A stretch of 32,643 bases of DNA from UMGS692 sp963653425 (lineage in GTDB: Bacteria > Bacillota > Clostridia > Christensenellales > CAG-314). The position numbers and the translations under genes are program-made. This document shows positions 16,748 to 24,779 of this stretch, in pieces. Within the stretch, counting starts at the first letter, position 1; the number at the start of each line of letters is the position of its first letter. The stretch spans positions 1-32,643 of the forward strand of contig CAVJWC010000011.1 in NCBI GenBank assembly GCA_963653425.1, read 5' to 3'. The notes under the pieces are model-generated. The model was not told where the DNA came from and did no database searches. It saw only the letters and a program-made list of their open reading frames with translations.

Positions 16748-16755
16748 GAAAATGT

Positions 16756-16784
16756 TTGCCAATACGAGATATTTATGATATAAT
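16756..16784 (+). promoter_or_regulatory. Promoter of tig
   Basis: TTGCCA (16756-16761), 17-bp spacer, TATAAT (16779-16784). The leader would be about 35 nt up to the ribosome site AGGAGG. Confidence 0.78.
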
Positions 16785-16824
16785 AAACTGCTGTGAACAA
16801 CGTTCCCACATCAGGAGGATATTT

Positions 16825-18147
16825 ATGAATTATACAATCGAAAAGAAAGAGGTTTCCGTTGAGGTTACTCTGAACATAACCGCAGAAGAATGGGCTAAAC
16901 ATTGCGACGAAGCTTTTGCCAAGAACAAAGGCAAATATTCCGTTCCCGGTTTCAGAAAGGGACACGTTCCCCGTAAGATTCTCGAGAACACCTACGGTAA
17001 GGAATTCCTTTACGACGAAGCTCTCGACATTTGTTTCGGCAACTATTACGGAGAAGCTCTCGAAAGCGATAAAACCATCGAAGTTCTTTCCTATCCCACG
17101 CTTAACGAATTCAACGTTCAGGACGACGGAAGCGTAGTGGTTAAGGCTGAAGCTCCCGTTAAACCTCAGGTTAAACTGGGCGCATACACCGGACTCGAAA
17201 TAGAAAAGACCGACGCAACCGTTACCGAAGAAGAAGTTCAGGCTGAACTTAAAAGAACGCTCGACAAGTATTCGAGAATGGTAAACGTAGAAGACAGAGC
17301 CGTTGAAAACGGAGATACCGTTACCATCGATTACAGCGGAAGCGTAGACGGCGTAGTATTCGAAGGCGGTACGGCTGAAAATCAGAAACTTGTTATCGGT
17401 TCGGGTACCTTTATTCCCGGATTCGAAGAACAGCTTATCGGTATGAATATCGGCGAAGAAAAAGACATCAACGTTAAATTCCCCGAAGAATATCACGCGG
17501 AAGAACTCAAAGGAAAGGACAGCGTTTTCCACATTAAGCTTCACAAAATCGAAAAGAAAGAAGTTCCCGAACTCACCGACGACTTCGCTAAGGACATTTC
17601 CGAATTCGATTCCAAAGACGCTTACGTAGCCGATCTCAGAAAGAGAATGACCGAAACGAAAGAAAAGAGAGCCGAAACTCTCGACGAAAACAAGCTTGTG
17701 GAAGCCATTACCGCAAATGCGGAAGTTCCCGAGTCCAGATTCCTTATCGAAAGAGAAATGGATTACTACCTCGGCGATTTCGAAAGAATGCTTTCCGGTC
17801 AGGGTATAACTATGGAACAGTATGCTAAATATACTAACCAGACCAGAGAACAGATCAGAGAAACCAACAGAGACAGAGCCGTTATCGAAGTTAAGACTCA
17901 GCTCGTTATAGACGCCGTTATAGAGAAAGAAAACCTTACGGCTACCGAAGAACAGAAACAGGCAATGTACGAAACCTACGCAAAAGAAGCGGGTAAGGAC
18001 CTCGAAGCGTATAAAGCCGAACTTCCCAAGGAAGCGGACGGATATATCGCTCGTCAGGCAACCGTAAAGAACTTCTTCGATTTCATTAAGAAGAACAACA
18101 GCTTCGTAGCTAAGAAAGAAGACGCCGAAGAAGCAAAGGCTGAATAA
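16825..18147 (+). CDS. tig: Trigger factor (ribosome-associated chaperone and peptidyl-prolyl isomerase)
   Basis: 440 aa from ATG 16825, chosen because CAGGAGG lies 8 nt upstream; the open frame further up overlaps the promoter. The N-terminal ribosome-binding domain carries the signature GFRKGHVPRKI (about 45-55). The middle FKBP-type isomerase domain (about 150-245) begins at GDTVTIDYSGSVDG. The C-terminal helical SurA-like arms follow and end in an acidic tail. Trigger factor meets nascent chains at the ribosome exit tunnel. It is followed by clpP, clpX and lon, the standard Firmicute arrangement linking folding and proteolysis. No terminator is visible before clpP. Confidence 0.97.
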   Translation: MNYTIEKKEVSVEVTLNITAEEWAKHCDEAFAKNKGKYSVPGFRKGHVPRKILENTYGKEFLYDEALDICFGNYYGEALESDKTIEVLSYPTLNEFNVQDDGSVVVKAEAPVKPQVKLGAYTGLEIEKTDATVTEEEVQAELKRTLDKYSRMVNVEDRAVENGDTVTIDYSGSVDGVVFEGGTAENQKLVIGSGTFIPGFEEQLIGMNIGEEKDINVKFPEEYHAEELKGKDSVFHIKLHKIEKKEVPELTDDFAKDISEFDSKDAYVADLRKRMTETKEKRAETLDENKLVEAITANAEVPESRFLIEREMDYYLGDFERMLSGQGITMEQYAKYTNQTREQIRETNRDRAVIEVKTQLVIDAVIEKENLTATEEQKQAMYETYAKEAGKDLEAYKAELPKEADGYIARQATVKNFFDFIKKNNSFVAKKEDAEEAKAE

Positions 18148-18486
18148 TCGGCAGAACTTTTTACAGGGCGTTTGGTTGGTTTAAGCGGTAGATTTACGGC
18201 AAAAACAACGAATTCCAAGGACAAATTGTAAGGTATAGGGCGTTCTCGGACGTCCTATACTAATAAATAGGCTTATAACGCCGTATATAAGCGGAACGTT
18301 ACGGTAATTATCGATAAAGAACGTACCGCTTGGCGTCTCTGCCTTATATAATGTTTTTCAATTTATAAGAACGCGGACGTTATAAGCGGAAGAGAAAGGC
18401 AAAAATTAAAATTTAATAAAAAATACGTTTTCGGCGCGTATAATATCGTCGGACGATATAGTCGAAAAACTTTCGGGAGGGTTTAA
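18148..18486 (+). promoter_or_regulatory. Hairpin-rich tig-clpP intergenic region
   Basis: 339 bp without a gene. In order: an 11-bp stem with one wobble, GTATAGGGCGT/ACGTCCTATAC (18233-18260); GCTTATA/TATAAGC (18271-18292); and AGCGGAACGTT/AACGTACCGCT with one A-A mismatch (18290-18330). The second and third share bases and are mutually exclusive. None has a T-tract, so they are not classic terminators. TATAAT-like boxes at 18347-18352 and 18439-18444 could be -10 elements, but neither has a good -35. No CIRCE or CtsR heptad repeat is present. Confidence 0.55.
18443..18459. promoter_or_regulatory. Perfect dyad upstream of clpP, candidate operator
   Basis: ATATCGTC (18443-18450) and GACGATAT (18452-18459) are perfect 8-bp arms around one base, overlapping a TATAAT and 27 bp before the clpP start codon. 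It has the size and position of a repressor site, but I cannot name the regulator. Confidence 0.5.
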
Positions 18487-19038
18487 GTGTTATACGAACA
18501 AACCGATATCAAGACTCTGATGCTTGACGACAGAATTATTATTCTTAACGGCGAGATAAACGAGTATACGGCAAACGATATAGTTACTAAGCTTCTTTAT
18601 CTCAACAATAAAGACAGCACCAGCGATATTTTTATGTATATCAACAGTCCCGGCGGAACGGTTTCCGACGGACTTGCGATTTTCGATACGATGAACCACG
18701 TCAAATGCGACGTTTCTACCATATGTATCGGAATGGCTTGCAGTATGGGCGCGTTTCTGCTTGCCGGCGGAACCAGGGGAAAGAGATATTCTCTGCCCAA
18801 CAGCAGTATTATGATTCATCAGCCCTTGGGCGGTGCAAGCGGTCAGGCGAGCGACGTCGCCATAGTCGCGCAACAGATTCTTAAAACCAAAGAAAAGCTC
18901 AATCGTATTCTTTCGGAAAGATGCGGACAGCCCATAGAAAAGGTTTCGGTCGATACCGACAGAGACTTTTATATGACGCCCGAAGAAGCGAAGGAATACG
19001 GTCTTATCGATAAAGTTCTTTACCCCGAAGAAAAATAA
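18487..19038 (+). CDS. clpP: ATP-dependent Clp protease proteolytic subunit, short N-terminus
   Basis: 183 aa from GTG 18487. GGGAGG lies 6 nt upstream and the codon just before the GTG is TAA, so no longer in-frame form is possible. The catalytic triad is present: Ser86 in GMACSMGAF, His111 in MIHQPLGG, Asp160 in DTDRDF. ClpP forms a 14-mer barrel that degrades proteins fed by ClpX. Compared with B. subtilis ClpP (197 aa), the N-terminus is short: EQT is followed almost directly by LMLDDRIIIL, so the first residues and about six residues of the axial-loop segment (GERAYDIYSR in the family) are missing. That loop gates the pore and contacts ClpX. The small residue before the nucleophile is Cys85 where Ala is usual. 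clpX follows 11 bp later. Confidence 0.95.
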   Translation: MLYEQTDIKTLMLDDRIIILNGEINEYTANDIVTKLLYLNNKDSTSDIFMYINSPGGTVSDGLAIFDTMNHVKCDVSTICIGMACSMGAFLLAGGTRGKRYSLPNSSIMIHQPLGGASGQASDVAIVAQQILKTKEKLNRILSERCGQPIEKVSVDTDRDFYMTPEEAKEYGLIDKVLYPEEK

Positions 19039-19049
19039 GGAGGAAAGAT

Positions 19050-20279
19050 ATGGTACAACAAAAATGTTCTTTTTGCGGAAAGGCAAAGCCTGAAATAAGA
19101 TCTCTCGTCGCAGGACCGAATAACGTTTTCATCTGCAACGAATGCGTGGATATATGCTATTCTCTTATGAACGCGGAGGAAGCTAAAAGCGAAGTCGCGG
19201 AAGATTTCGTTCTTCCTACGCCCAGTCAGATAAGGAAACGGCTCGACGACTACGTTATAGGTCAGGACAGAGCGAAGAAGATTCTTTCCGTTGCGGTTTA
19301 CAACCACTATAAGAGAGTTTACGGAAAGGGCGAAGCGAAATCCGCGGACGACGACGGAATAGAACTTGACAAAAGCAACGTTCTTCTCTTGGGTCCTACG
19401 GGTTCGGGTAAAACTCTTCTTGCAAAAACTCTTGCGAGAATTCTGAACGTTCCTTTCGCCGCAGCCGACGCTACGACCATAACCGAAGCGGGCTACGTCG
19501 GAGAAGACGTGGAAAACATTCTTCTCAAACTCATACAAAACGCGGATTACGACATAGAAAAGGCTCAGAGAGGCATTATCTATATCGACGAAATCGATAA
19601 AATAGCCAAGAAAGGCGAAAACGTTTCCATCACGAGAGACGTTTCGGGCGAAGGCGTCCAGCAGGCTCTTCTGAAAATAATAGAAAGCACGATAGCCAAC
19701 GTTCCGCCTCAGGGAGGAAGAAAACATCCTCAGCAGGAATGTCTTACGATAGACACCAGCAACATTCTCTTCATATGCGGAGGAGCTTTCGTAGGCCTCG
19801 ACAAAATCGTTCAGCACAGAGTAAACAAGTCCTCCATGGGCTTCAGAGTTACGTCGGACGAAGGCAAAAAAGCCGACAACATTCTCGACCTCGTTCAGCC
19901 TCAGGACTTCATAAAATACGGTCTTATTCCCGAATTCGTGGGAAGACTTCCCATTTCGGTGGCTCTTAACGAACTTGACGAAAACGCTCTCGTAAGAATA
20001 CTTACCGAGCCTAAGAACGCGCTTACCAAACAGTTTGAAAAGCTTCTCGGAATGGACGGCATCGACGTTGAGTTCCAGCCCGACGCGGTAAGAGCCGTCG
20101 CCGCCGAAGCCATCAAGCTCAAAACGGGCGCGAGAGGTCTGAGAGCCATTCTCGAAAATATGCTTCTGGGATTTATGTACGACAGTCCCGACGACAGGAC
20201 CATTGAAAAAGTAGTAATAACCAAGGAATGCGTCGAAGGTACGCAGGCGCCTCTGATTATCAGAAAAGAAGTCGCCTGA
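19050..20279 (+). CDS. clpX: ATP-dependent Clp protease ATP-binding subunit ClpX
   Basis: 409 aa. The N-terminal zinc-binding domain has Cys6, Cys9, Cys29 and Cys32. The AAA+ domain has Walker A GPTGSGKT (about 116-123), the pore loop GYVGEDVE, Walker B IIYIDEIDKI, and the sensor/arginine region up to KTGARGLRAI. The ClpP-docking loop tip, IGF in most species, reads MGF here (KSSMGFRVTS). ClpX unfolds tagged substrates and threads them into ClpP. The ribosome site AAGGAGG lies 7 nt before the ATG, and the gene is 11 bp behind clpP, so the two are surely co-transcribed. Confidence 0.98.
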   Translation: MVQQKCSFCGKAKPEIRSLVAGPNNVFICNECVDICYSLMNAEEAKSEVAEDFVLPTPSQIRKRLDDYVIGQDRAKKILSVAVYNHYKRVYGKGEAKSADDDGIELDKSNVLLLGPTGSGKTLLAKTLARILNVPFAAADATTITEAGYVGEDVENILLKLIQNADYDIEKAQRGIIYIDEIDKIAKKGENVSITRDVSGEGVQQALLKIIESTIANVPPQGGRKHPQQECLTIDTSNILFICGGAFVGLDKIVQHRVNKSSMGFRVTSDEGKKADNILDLVQPQDFIKYGLIPEFVGRLPISVALNELDENALVRILTEPKNALTKQFEKLLGMDGIDVEFQPDAVRAVAAEAIKLKTGARGLRAILENMLLGFMYDSPDDRTIEKVVITKECVEGTQAPLIIRKEVA

Positions 20280-20329
20280 GCCGGAGCGAAGGAACGGACG
20301 GTTTCAGTCCTTTCAAGGAGAAATAACAG

Positions 20330-22624
20330 ATGGAAGAAAAGCTTTTACCGGTAATAGCGTTGAGAGGCGTGGTTGTTTTCCCCGATTGTACCGCGTCGAT
20401 AGACATCGGCAGGGAAAAGACTCTCAGCGCGGTAGATACCGCTTTTAAGGGCAACGGCGAAGTTCTTTGCCTTACCCAGCGCGACATCAACGTTTCCGAT
20501 CCGTCGGAAGCCGACGTTTACCACGTGGGAACGGTTGCAAAAGTCCGTCAGGTGCTTAAACTGCCCAACAACAATATGAGAGTTCTTATCGCAGGCGCAT
20601 ACAGAGCCGAAGCGACGGAACTCGACTTTGACGGTAAGTTCATTACCGCCAAGGCTCAGCCTCTCAATACGGTTAATTCCGATACCATACGCGCGGAGGC
20701 TATTTTCAGACAGTGTCGCGAAAAGCTTTCCGAACTTTCTGGCAACAAAAAAATCACGAGGGAACTCTTTCTCGAACTCAGTAATACCTATAAGTACGAC
20801 GTGTTCGTCGACCTTTTAGCCAACGCGCTCGTATATCAGGACGACAGAAAACAACAGTTTATAGAAGAAACCGATACCGAAGTCCGTCTCGAAGAAATCG
20901 ACAAGGTTATGAGTACCGAAATCGAAATCGCCAAGATGGATAAGCGTATCGCCAACCGCGTAAAAACGCAGATAGATCAGGGACAGAAAGAGTATTATCT
21001 TAAAGAGCAGATGCGCGCCATCGGAGCCGAACTCGGAGACGAGAACGAAGCCGTCGAACTCGAAAAGAAGATAAAAGAAGCTCATATGCCCGAAGAAGTG
21101 GAGCAGAAAGCCCTTAAAGAGCTTGCGAGAATGGCAAAAATGGCGCCTTCTTCGCCCGACGCTTCGGTTATAAGAACCTATATCGACTGGCTTACCGATC
21201 TTAAATGGAATTACGCCACCGAAGACAACCAGAATCTCAGACGCGCCAAGGAAATTCTCGACGAAGACCATTTCGGACTTGATAAAATCAAGGAAAGAAT
21301 TCTCGAATACCTTGCCGTTATGCATCTTACGGGCGGTCTTAAAAGCCCTATTCTGTGTTTCGTAGGTCCTCCGGGAGTAGGTAAAACCAGTATAGTCAAG
21401 TCCATTGCGCGCGCTCTCGGAAGAAAGTACGTGAGAATGAGTCTCGGAGGAGTCCGCGACGAAGCCGAAATAAGAGGACACAGAAGGACCTATATCGGAG
21501 CGATGCCCGGTAAGATTATCTATATGCTTAAACAGGCTCAGTGCGTCAATCCCGTCATTCTTTTCGACGAACTCGACAAAATGAGCAGCGATTACAGAGG
21601 CGATCCGGCAAGCGCGATGCTTGAAGTTCTCGATCCCGAACAGAACTGTTCTTTCGTGGACCATTACCTCGAGGTTCCTTTCGACCTTTCCAAGGTTATG
21701 TTCGTGGCTACGGCAAACACGGTGGATTCCATTCCGCCCGCCCTTCTCGACAGAATGGAAATTATCGAACTTACGGGATACACCGAAGAAGAAAAAATAA
21801 GTATAGCCGAGAAGTTCCTTATTCCTAAAACGAGAAAGAATCACGGTCTCGAAGAAAAGGATTTCCGTCTTTCGGAGGAAGCTGTACGAGCCGTTATAGA
21901 GTGCTATACGAGAGAATCTGGCGTTCGTACTCTCGAAAGAGAAATCGCCGCCATAGCCAGAAAAGTCGCTCTGAAAGTCCTTAACGACGAACCGCGCGAA
22001 GAAATCCTTCCCGAGAACCTTTCGGACTATCTGGGCGTTGAAAAATACAAAAACGACCAGCCCGAACTCAAAGACGAAGTAGGTTCGGCTACGGGACTTG
22101 CCTGGACGGCAGTCGGCGGAGTAACTCTTACCATCGACGTGGCTTTGTTTAAGGGTAAGGGAGAAATCCTTCTTACGGGCAAGCTCGGCGACGTTATGAA
22201 AGAATCCGCGCGTACCGCAATAAGCCTCGTAAAGAGTCTTGCCGGCAAATACGGAGTGGATCCTGCCGTTTTCGGCGAAACGGATATACACCTTCACATT
22301 CCCGAAGGAGCTATCCCCAAAGACGGTCCGAGCGCGGGTATAACCATGGCTACGGCTGTGATGTCGGCATTCTCGGGGCTTCCCGTAAGCAGAAAAGTCG
22401 CCATGACGGGCGAAGTTACCCTGAGAGGAAAGGTTCTTCCCATAGGCGGACTTAAAGAAAAAACGCTTGCCGCTTTCAGAGCGGGCATAAGAAAGGTAAT
22501 TATTCCCAAGGATAACTACAAAGACGCGACGGAAATTCCCGAAGAGGTAAGAAGTCAGCTCGAACTCGTCTGCGTCAGCGACATAGAGCAGGTTTTCGAA
22601 CAAGCCCTCGTTAAAAGCGAGTAA
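20330..22624 (+). CDS. lon: ATP-dependent protease Lon (LonA type)
   Basis: 764 aa. Order: N-terminal substrate-binding domain (from LLPVIALRGVVVFP, about 5-205), a coiled-coil linker, the AAA+ module with Walker A GPPGVGKTS (about 345-353) and Walker B VILFDELDKM, and the C-terminal protease with catalytic Ser668 in PKDGPSAG and Lys711 in GGLKEKTL. It has no membrane segment, so it is LonA and not LonB. Lon hexamers degrade damaged and regulatory proteins. It follows clpX by 50 bp with its own ribosome site AAGGAGA. It is slightly shorter than typical (about 775-810) but complete. Confidence 0.97.
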   Translation: MEEKLLPVIALRGVVVFPDCTASIDIGREKTLSAVDTAFKGNGEVLCLTQRDINVSDPSEADVYHVGTVAKVRQVLKLPNNNMRVLIAGAYRAEATELDFDGKFITAKAQPLNTVNSDTIRAEAIFRQCREKLSELSGNKKITRELFLELSNTYKYDVFVDLLANALVYQDDRKQQFIEETDTEVRLEEIDKVMSTEIEIAKMDKRIANRVKTQIDQGQKEYYLKEQMRAIGAELGDENEAVELEKKIKEAHMPEEVEQKALKELARMAKMAPSSPDASVIRTYIDWLTDLKWNYATEDNQNLRRAKEILDEDHFGLDKIKERILEYLAVMHLTGGLKSPILCFVGPPGVGKTSIVKSIARALGRKYVRMSLGGVRDEAEIRGHRRTYIGAMPGKIIYMLKQAQCVNPVILFDELDKMSSDYRGDPASAMLEVLDPEQNCSFVDHYLEVPFDLSKVMFVATANTVDSIPPALLDRMEIIELTGYTEEEKISIAEKFLIPKTRKNHGLEEKDFRLSEEAVRAVIECYTRESGVRTLEREIAAIARKVALKVLNDEPREEILPENLSDYLGVEKYKNDQPELKDEVGSATGLAWTAVGGVTLTIDVALFKGKGEILLTGKLGDVMKESARTAISLVKSLAGKYGVDPAVFGETDIHLHIPEGAIPKDGPSAGITMATAVMSAFSGLPVSRKVAMTGEVTLRGKVLPIGGLKEKTLAAFRAGIRKVIIPKDNYKDATEIPEEVRSQLELVCVSDIEQVFEQALVKSE

Positions 22625-22696
22625 TTTTGATTAACCGAAAAAATGTTTTTCAGCCTGAAAAAACCGCTTCCGCCTCTTGTAAAAGGAGAATATAAA

Positions 22697-23311
22697 ATGA
22701 TAATAAAAAATGCGTCGTTCATTACTTCGGCGGCTTCGCCCAAGGACAGAATCGTAAGCGATACGATGCAGATAGCCGTTGTCGGCAAGTCCAACGTCGG
22801 TAAAAGCAGTTTCATAAATATGATGACCAACGACGGTAAGCTTGCCCGCGTTTCCAAAGAACCCGGCAGAACACGGCTTATAAATTACTTCCTTATAAAC
22901 GGCGGAGACTTCATTCTGACCGACCTCCCGGGGTACGGTTTTGCGAAAGTCGGCGACGCGGAAAAGATTAAATGGGCTAACCTCATAGACGGCTATCTCG
23001 ATAACGAAGAAGCCCTTGCTCACGTGTTTTTCCTCGTTGATATAAGGCACGAACCGACGAACGACGACCTCGTTATGTACGATTATCTTTTCAGAAAAGG
23101 TCTTCCTTTCACGGTTATAGCCACCAAATCCGACAAGCTTTCACGCGCGGGAGTTGCGGACAGCAGAAGGAAAATCGCTACGACTTTCAAACTCGGCGTA
23201 GGCAACGTTATTCCCGTGAGCAGTCAGACGCGCGCCGGGAAAGAAGACGTTCTCGAGGTTATACAAAGGGTTTACGACGCCTATCACGCTCAGCCTTTTA
23301 TAGAAGAATAA
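22697..23311 (+). CDS. engB: Ribosome-assembly GTPase EngB/YsxC
   Basis: 204 aa from ATG 22697, preceded by AAAAGGAG at 8-nt spacing; the upstream in-frame extension lacks a ribosome site. GTPase motifs: G1 GKSNVGKSS, a switch threonine in GRTRLIN, G3 DLPGYGFA, G4 TKSDK and G5 SSQT. The protein acts in 50S subunit maturation and is essential in many Firmicutes. It ends the tig-clpP-clpX-lon-engB run, matching the lonA-ysxC order of B. subtilis, and is followed by a terminator that closes the core block. Confidence 0.97.
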   Translation: MIIKNASFITSAASPKDRIVSDTMQIAVVGKSNVGKSSFINMMTNDGKLARVSKEPGRTRLINYFLINGGDFILTDLPGYGFAKVGDAEKIKWANLIDGYLDNEEALAHVFFLVDIRHEPTNDDLVMYDYLFRKGLPFTVIATKSDKLSRAGVADSRRKIATTFKLGVGNVIPVSSQTRAGKEDVLEVIQRVYDAYHAQPFIEE

Positions 23312-23318
23312 TTTTCAG

Positions 23319-23346
23319 CCCCTTCGTTTGAAGGGGTTTTTCTTTT
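23319..23346 (+). terminator. Intrinsic terminator of engB
   Basis: CCCCTTC (23319-23325), GTTT loop, GAAGGGG (23330-23336), then TTTTTCTTTT. The first duplicated unit of the accessory island begins inside its 3' arm. Confidence 0.92.
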
Positions 23347-23548
23347 CGCATTCAAAAGCAAAATAAACAGAATTTTTTAATATTTTACTTGACAAGTTGC
23401 TTTGCGCAACATATAATAATATATATAATGTATATCAAGCCAAAATTACACAAACGCAGGGCTTCGATACAGACTGACAAACAAGGAGGCTTTTTATGGG
23501 AAAAAATTTGAAGATTTGTGCATTGATTCTTTCGGCAATTATGCTTTT
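23335..23548 (+). repeat. Promoter/signal-peptide repeat, copy 1
   Basis: 214 bp repeated at 25847-26060 with three mismatches, all near its 5' end, and no gap (constant offset 2512). It spans the terminator T-tail, the promoter, the leader and the first 17 or so codons of the lipoprotein. The segment from 23519 on is also found in the second lipoprotein gene. Confidence 0.95.
23389..23417 (+). promoter_or_regulatory. Consensus promoter with dyad in spacer, copy 1
   Basis: TTGACA (23389-23394), 17-bp spacer, TATAAT (23412-23417). The spacer holds the dyad GTTGC-N5-GCAAC (23396-23410), a plausible operator placed where a bound repressor would block RNA polymerase. Confidence 0.85.
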
Positions 23549-24089
23549 AGGAGGACTTATGGGTTGCGTAAAGCTTGAAGAGACGGATATTAAGTATAAA
23601 ATTTCCGCAGATGAAGTAAAGTCGATGAGTTTTCTCGATAAAGGAGTAGCGCCCGGATTTAGTAGTGAAGGTAGCGTTGTGGCAAGTTTTACGTCTTATC
23701 TGATCGAAGACGACACGGAGGAAGCTCTTGAGGCAAAAGAAGAGGTGCTTTCGTATATCGACGCCGAGGTTCTTTTTCTTAAAAAAGATACCACGCTTGC
23801 CAAAGAAATTGAAAAACGCGACGAAAGGTACGATTGGCTGAGTTGTCCGCAGTTGTTTGTCGATATTTTGGGCGAAAACAGACGCTATGAGTTCTATTTC
23901 TTCGACGGAAAAATTTTCAAATGTTGTTATACTTTGGTTTATGACGAAGAAAGCGATTGCTATGTTATAGATGAAGAAGCTCCGTCGAACTTTTTTGAAT
24001 CCGTCGGCTTCAGATATACTGCAGAAGAATCCGTTGCTTTCCTTCTTGGAATATTCGGCGAATGGGAAACTGATGAATACAAATTATAA
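23496..24089 (+). CDS. Predicted lipoprotein A of the duplicated island
   Basis: 197 aa. The N-terminus has lysines, a hydrophobic core and lipobox LMGC (Cys24), so it should be exported and lipid-anchored. The mature part is acidic, with no family I recognise. Its C-terminal half (FDGKIFKCC ... EEAPSNFFESVGFRYTAEE in pieces FDGKIFK and FFESVGFRYT) matches the pattern in the next gene and, more weakly, the third lipoprotein, so all three are paralogues. The ribosome site AAGGAGG lies 7 nt before ATG. A 67-bp stretch (23519-23585) over the signal peptide and first mature residues is identical to 24200-24266. Function unknown. A partner or inhibitor of the secreted hydrolase-like protein downstream is possible, purely from context. 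Confidence 0.85.
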   Translation: MGKNLKICALILSAIMLLGGLMGCVKLEETDIKYKISADEVKSMSFLDKGVAPGFSSEGSVVASFTSYLIEDDTEEALEAKEEVLSYIDAEVLFLKKDTTLAKEIEKRDERYDWLSCPQLFVDILGENRRYEFYFFDGKIFKCCYTLVYDEESDCYVIDEEAPSNFFESVGFRYTAEESVAFLLGIFGEWETDEYKL

Positions 24090-24176
24090 AAACTCACATC
24101 ATTAAAAACACAACATTATTACATTGTGTTAAAAAGCGGAAACGCGATATAGACAAAGCAAAGGAGGTATTTTGAC

Positions 24177-24779
24177 TTGAAACAGAAACTGAGATTACTT
24201 GCATTGATTCTTTCGGCAATTATGCTTTTAGGAGGACTTATGGGTTGCGTAAAGCTTGAAGAGACGAATGCCATGCCTAAAACGGATGCCGGTTATAAAA
24301 TCGAACTTGGCAAAGTGGGACAGATTCTTTTTATAACGAATTACGCTTCTTCTATGCTTCATCATATTGAAGGAAGCAGCGAGGAAGTGCTTCAGGCAAA
24401 AGAAAAGATAGTTTCTTTTTTCGATACTAACGTTGAGTTTGTAGAAACAGGCACTACTTTAGAAGAAGAATGGAAAAAATCATTAGAAGGCAGTAAGTAT
24501 AATTTTCTTGATTGTCCTCATTTAACCGTTTTTACGGGAGGAAACGAAAATGGTATTTATTATAAAATGCAGTTTCATATCTTCGACGGAAAACTTTTTA
24601 AAAGCATGGACCCACTTGTTTTTGATGAAGAAACAGGTAAGTTCGTTACTTACGAAGAAGGTACTAAGATGTTGTTCGAATCCGTTGAGTTTAACTATAC
24701 GGAAGACGATGTGATCGCTTTTCTTGAAGAAGCATTCGGAGAGCCCATTATAGGTATAAGGAGATTGAAGAATGACTAA
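24177..24779 (+). CDS. Predicted lipoprotein B of the duplicated island
   Basis: 200 aa from TTG 24177. AAAGGAGG with 9-nt spacing supports this start, and no in-frame ATG fits better. Lipobox LMGC (Cys24) again. Its signal-peptide DNA is identical to lipoprotein A for 67 bp, after which the two diverge while keeping a shared layout: an AKEK helix, a FDGKLFKS strand, then LFESVEFNYTEDDVIAFL. No domain recognised. A hairpin with AACACAA/TTGTGTT arms (24107-24130) lies in the gap after lipoprotein A. The 3' end overlaps the next gene by 8 nt (ATGACTAA), so the two are translationally coupled. Confidence 0.85.
   Translation: MKQKLRLLALILSAIMLLGGLMGCVKLEETNAMPKTDAGYKIELGKVGQILFITNYASSMLHHIEGSSEEVLQAKEKIVSFFDTNVEFVETGTTLEEEWKKSLEGSKYNFLDCPHLTVFTGGNENGIYYKMQFHIFDGKLFKSMDPLVFDEETGKFVTYEEGTKMLFESVEFNYTEDDVIAFLEEAFGEPIIGIRRLKND

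Noticed and set aside
18148..18486. CtsR or CIRCE heat-shock operator before clpP
   Set aside because: Neither the GGTCAAA heptad pair nor the TTAGCACTC-N9-GAGTGCTAA pattern is present.
20816..22603. Very long antisense open frame (595 codons) opposite lon
   Set aside because: Same cause: Lon is complete on the plus strand and the reverse translation is low-complexity, rich in F, R and S, without motifs.
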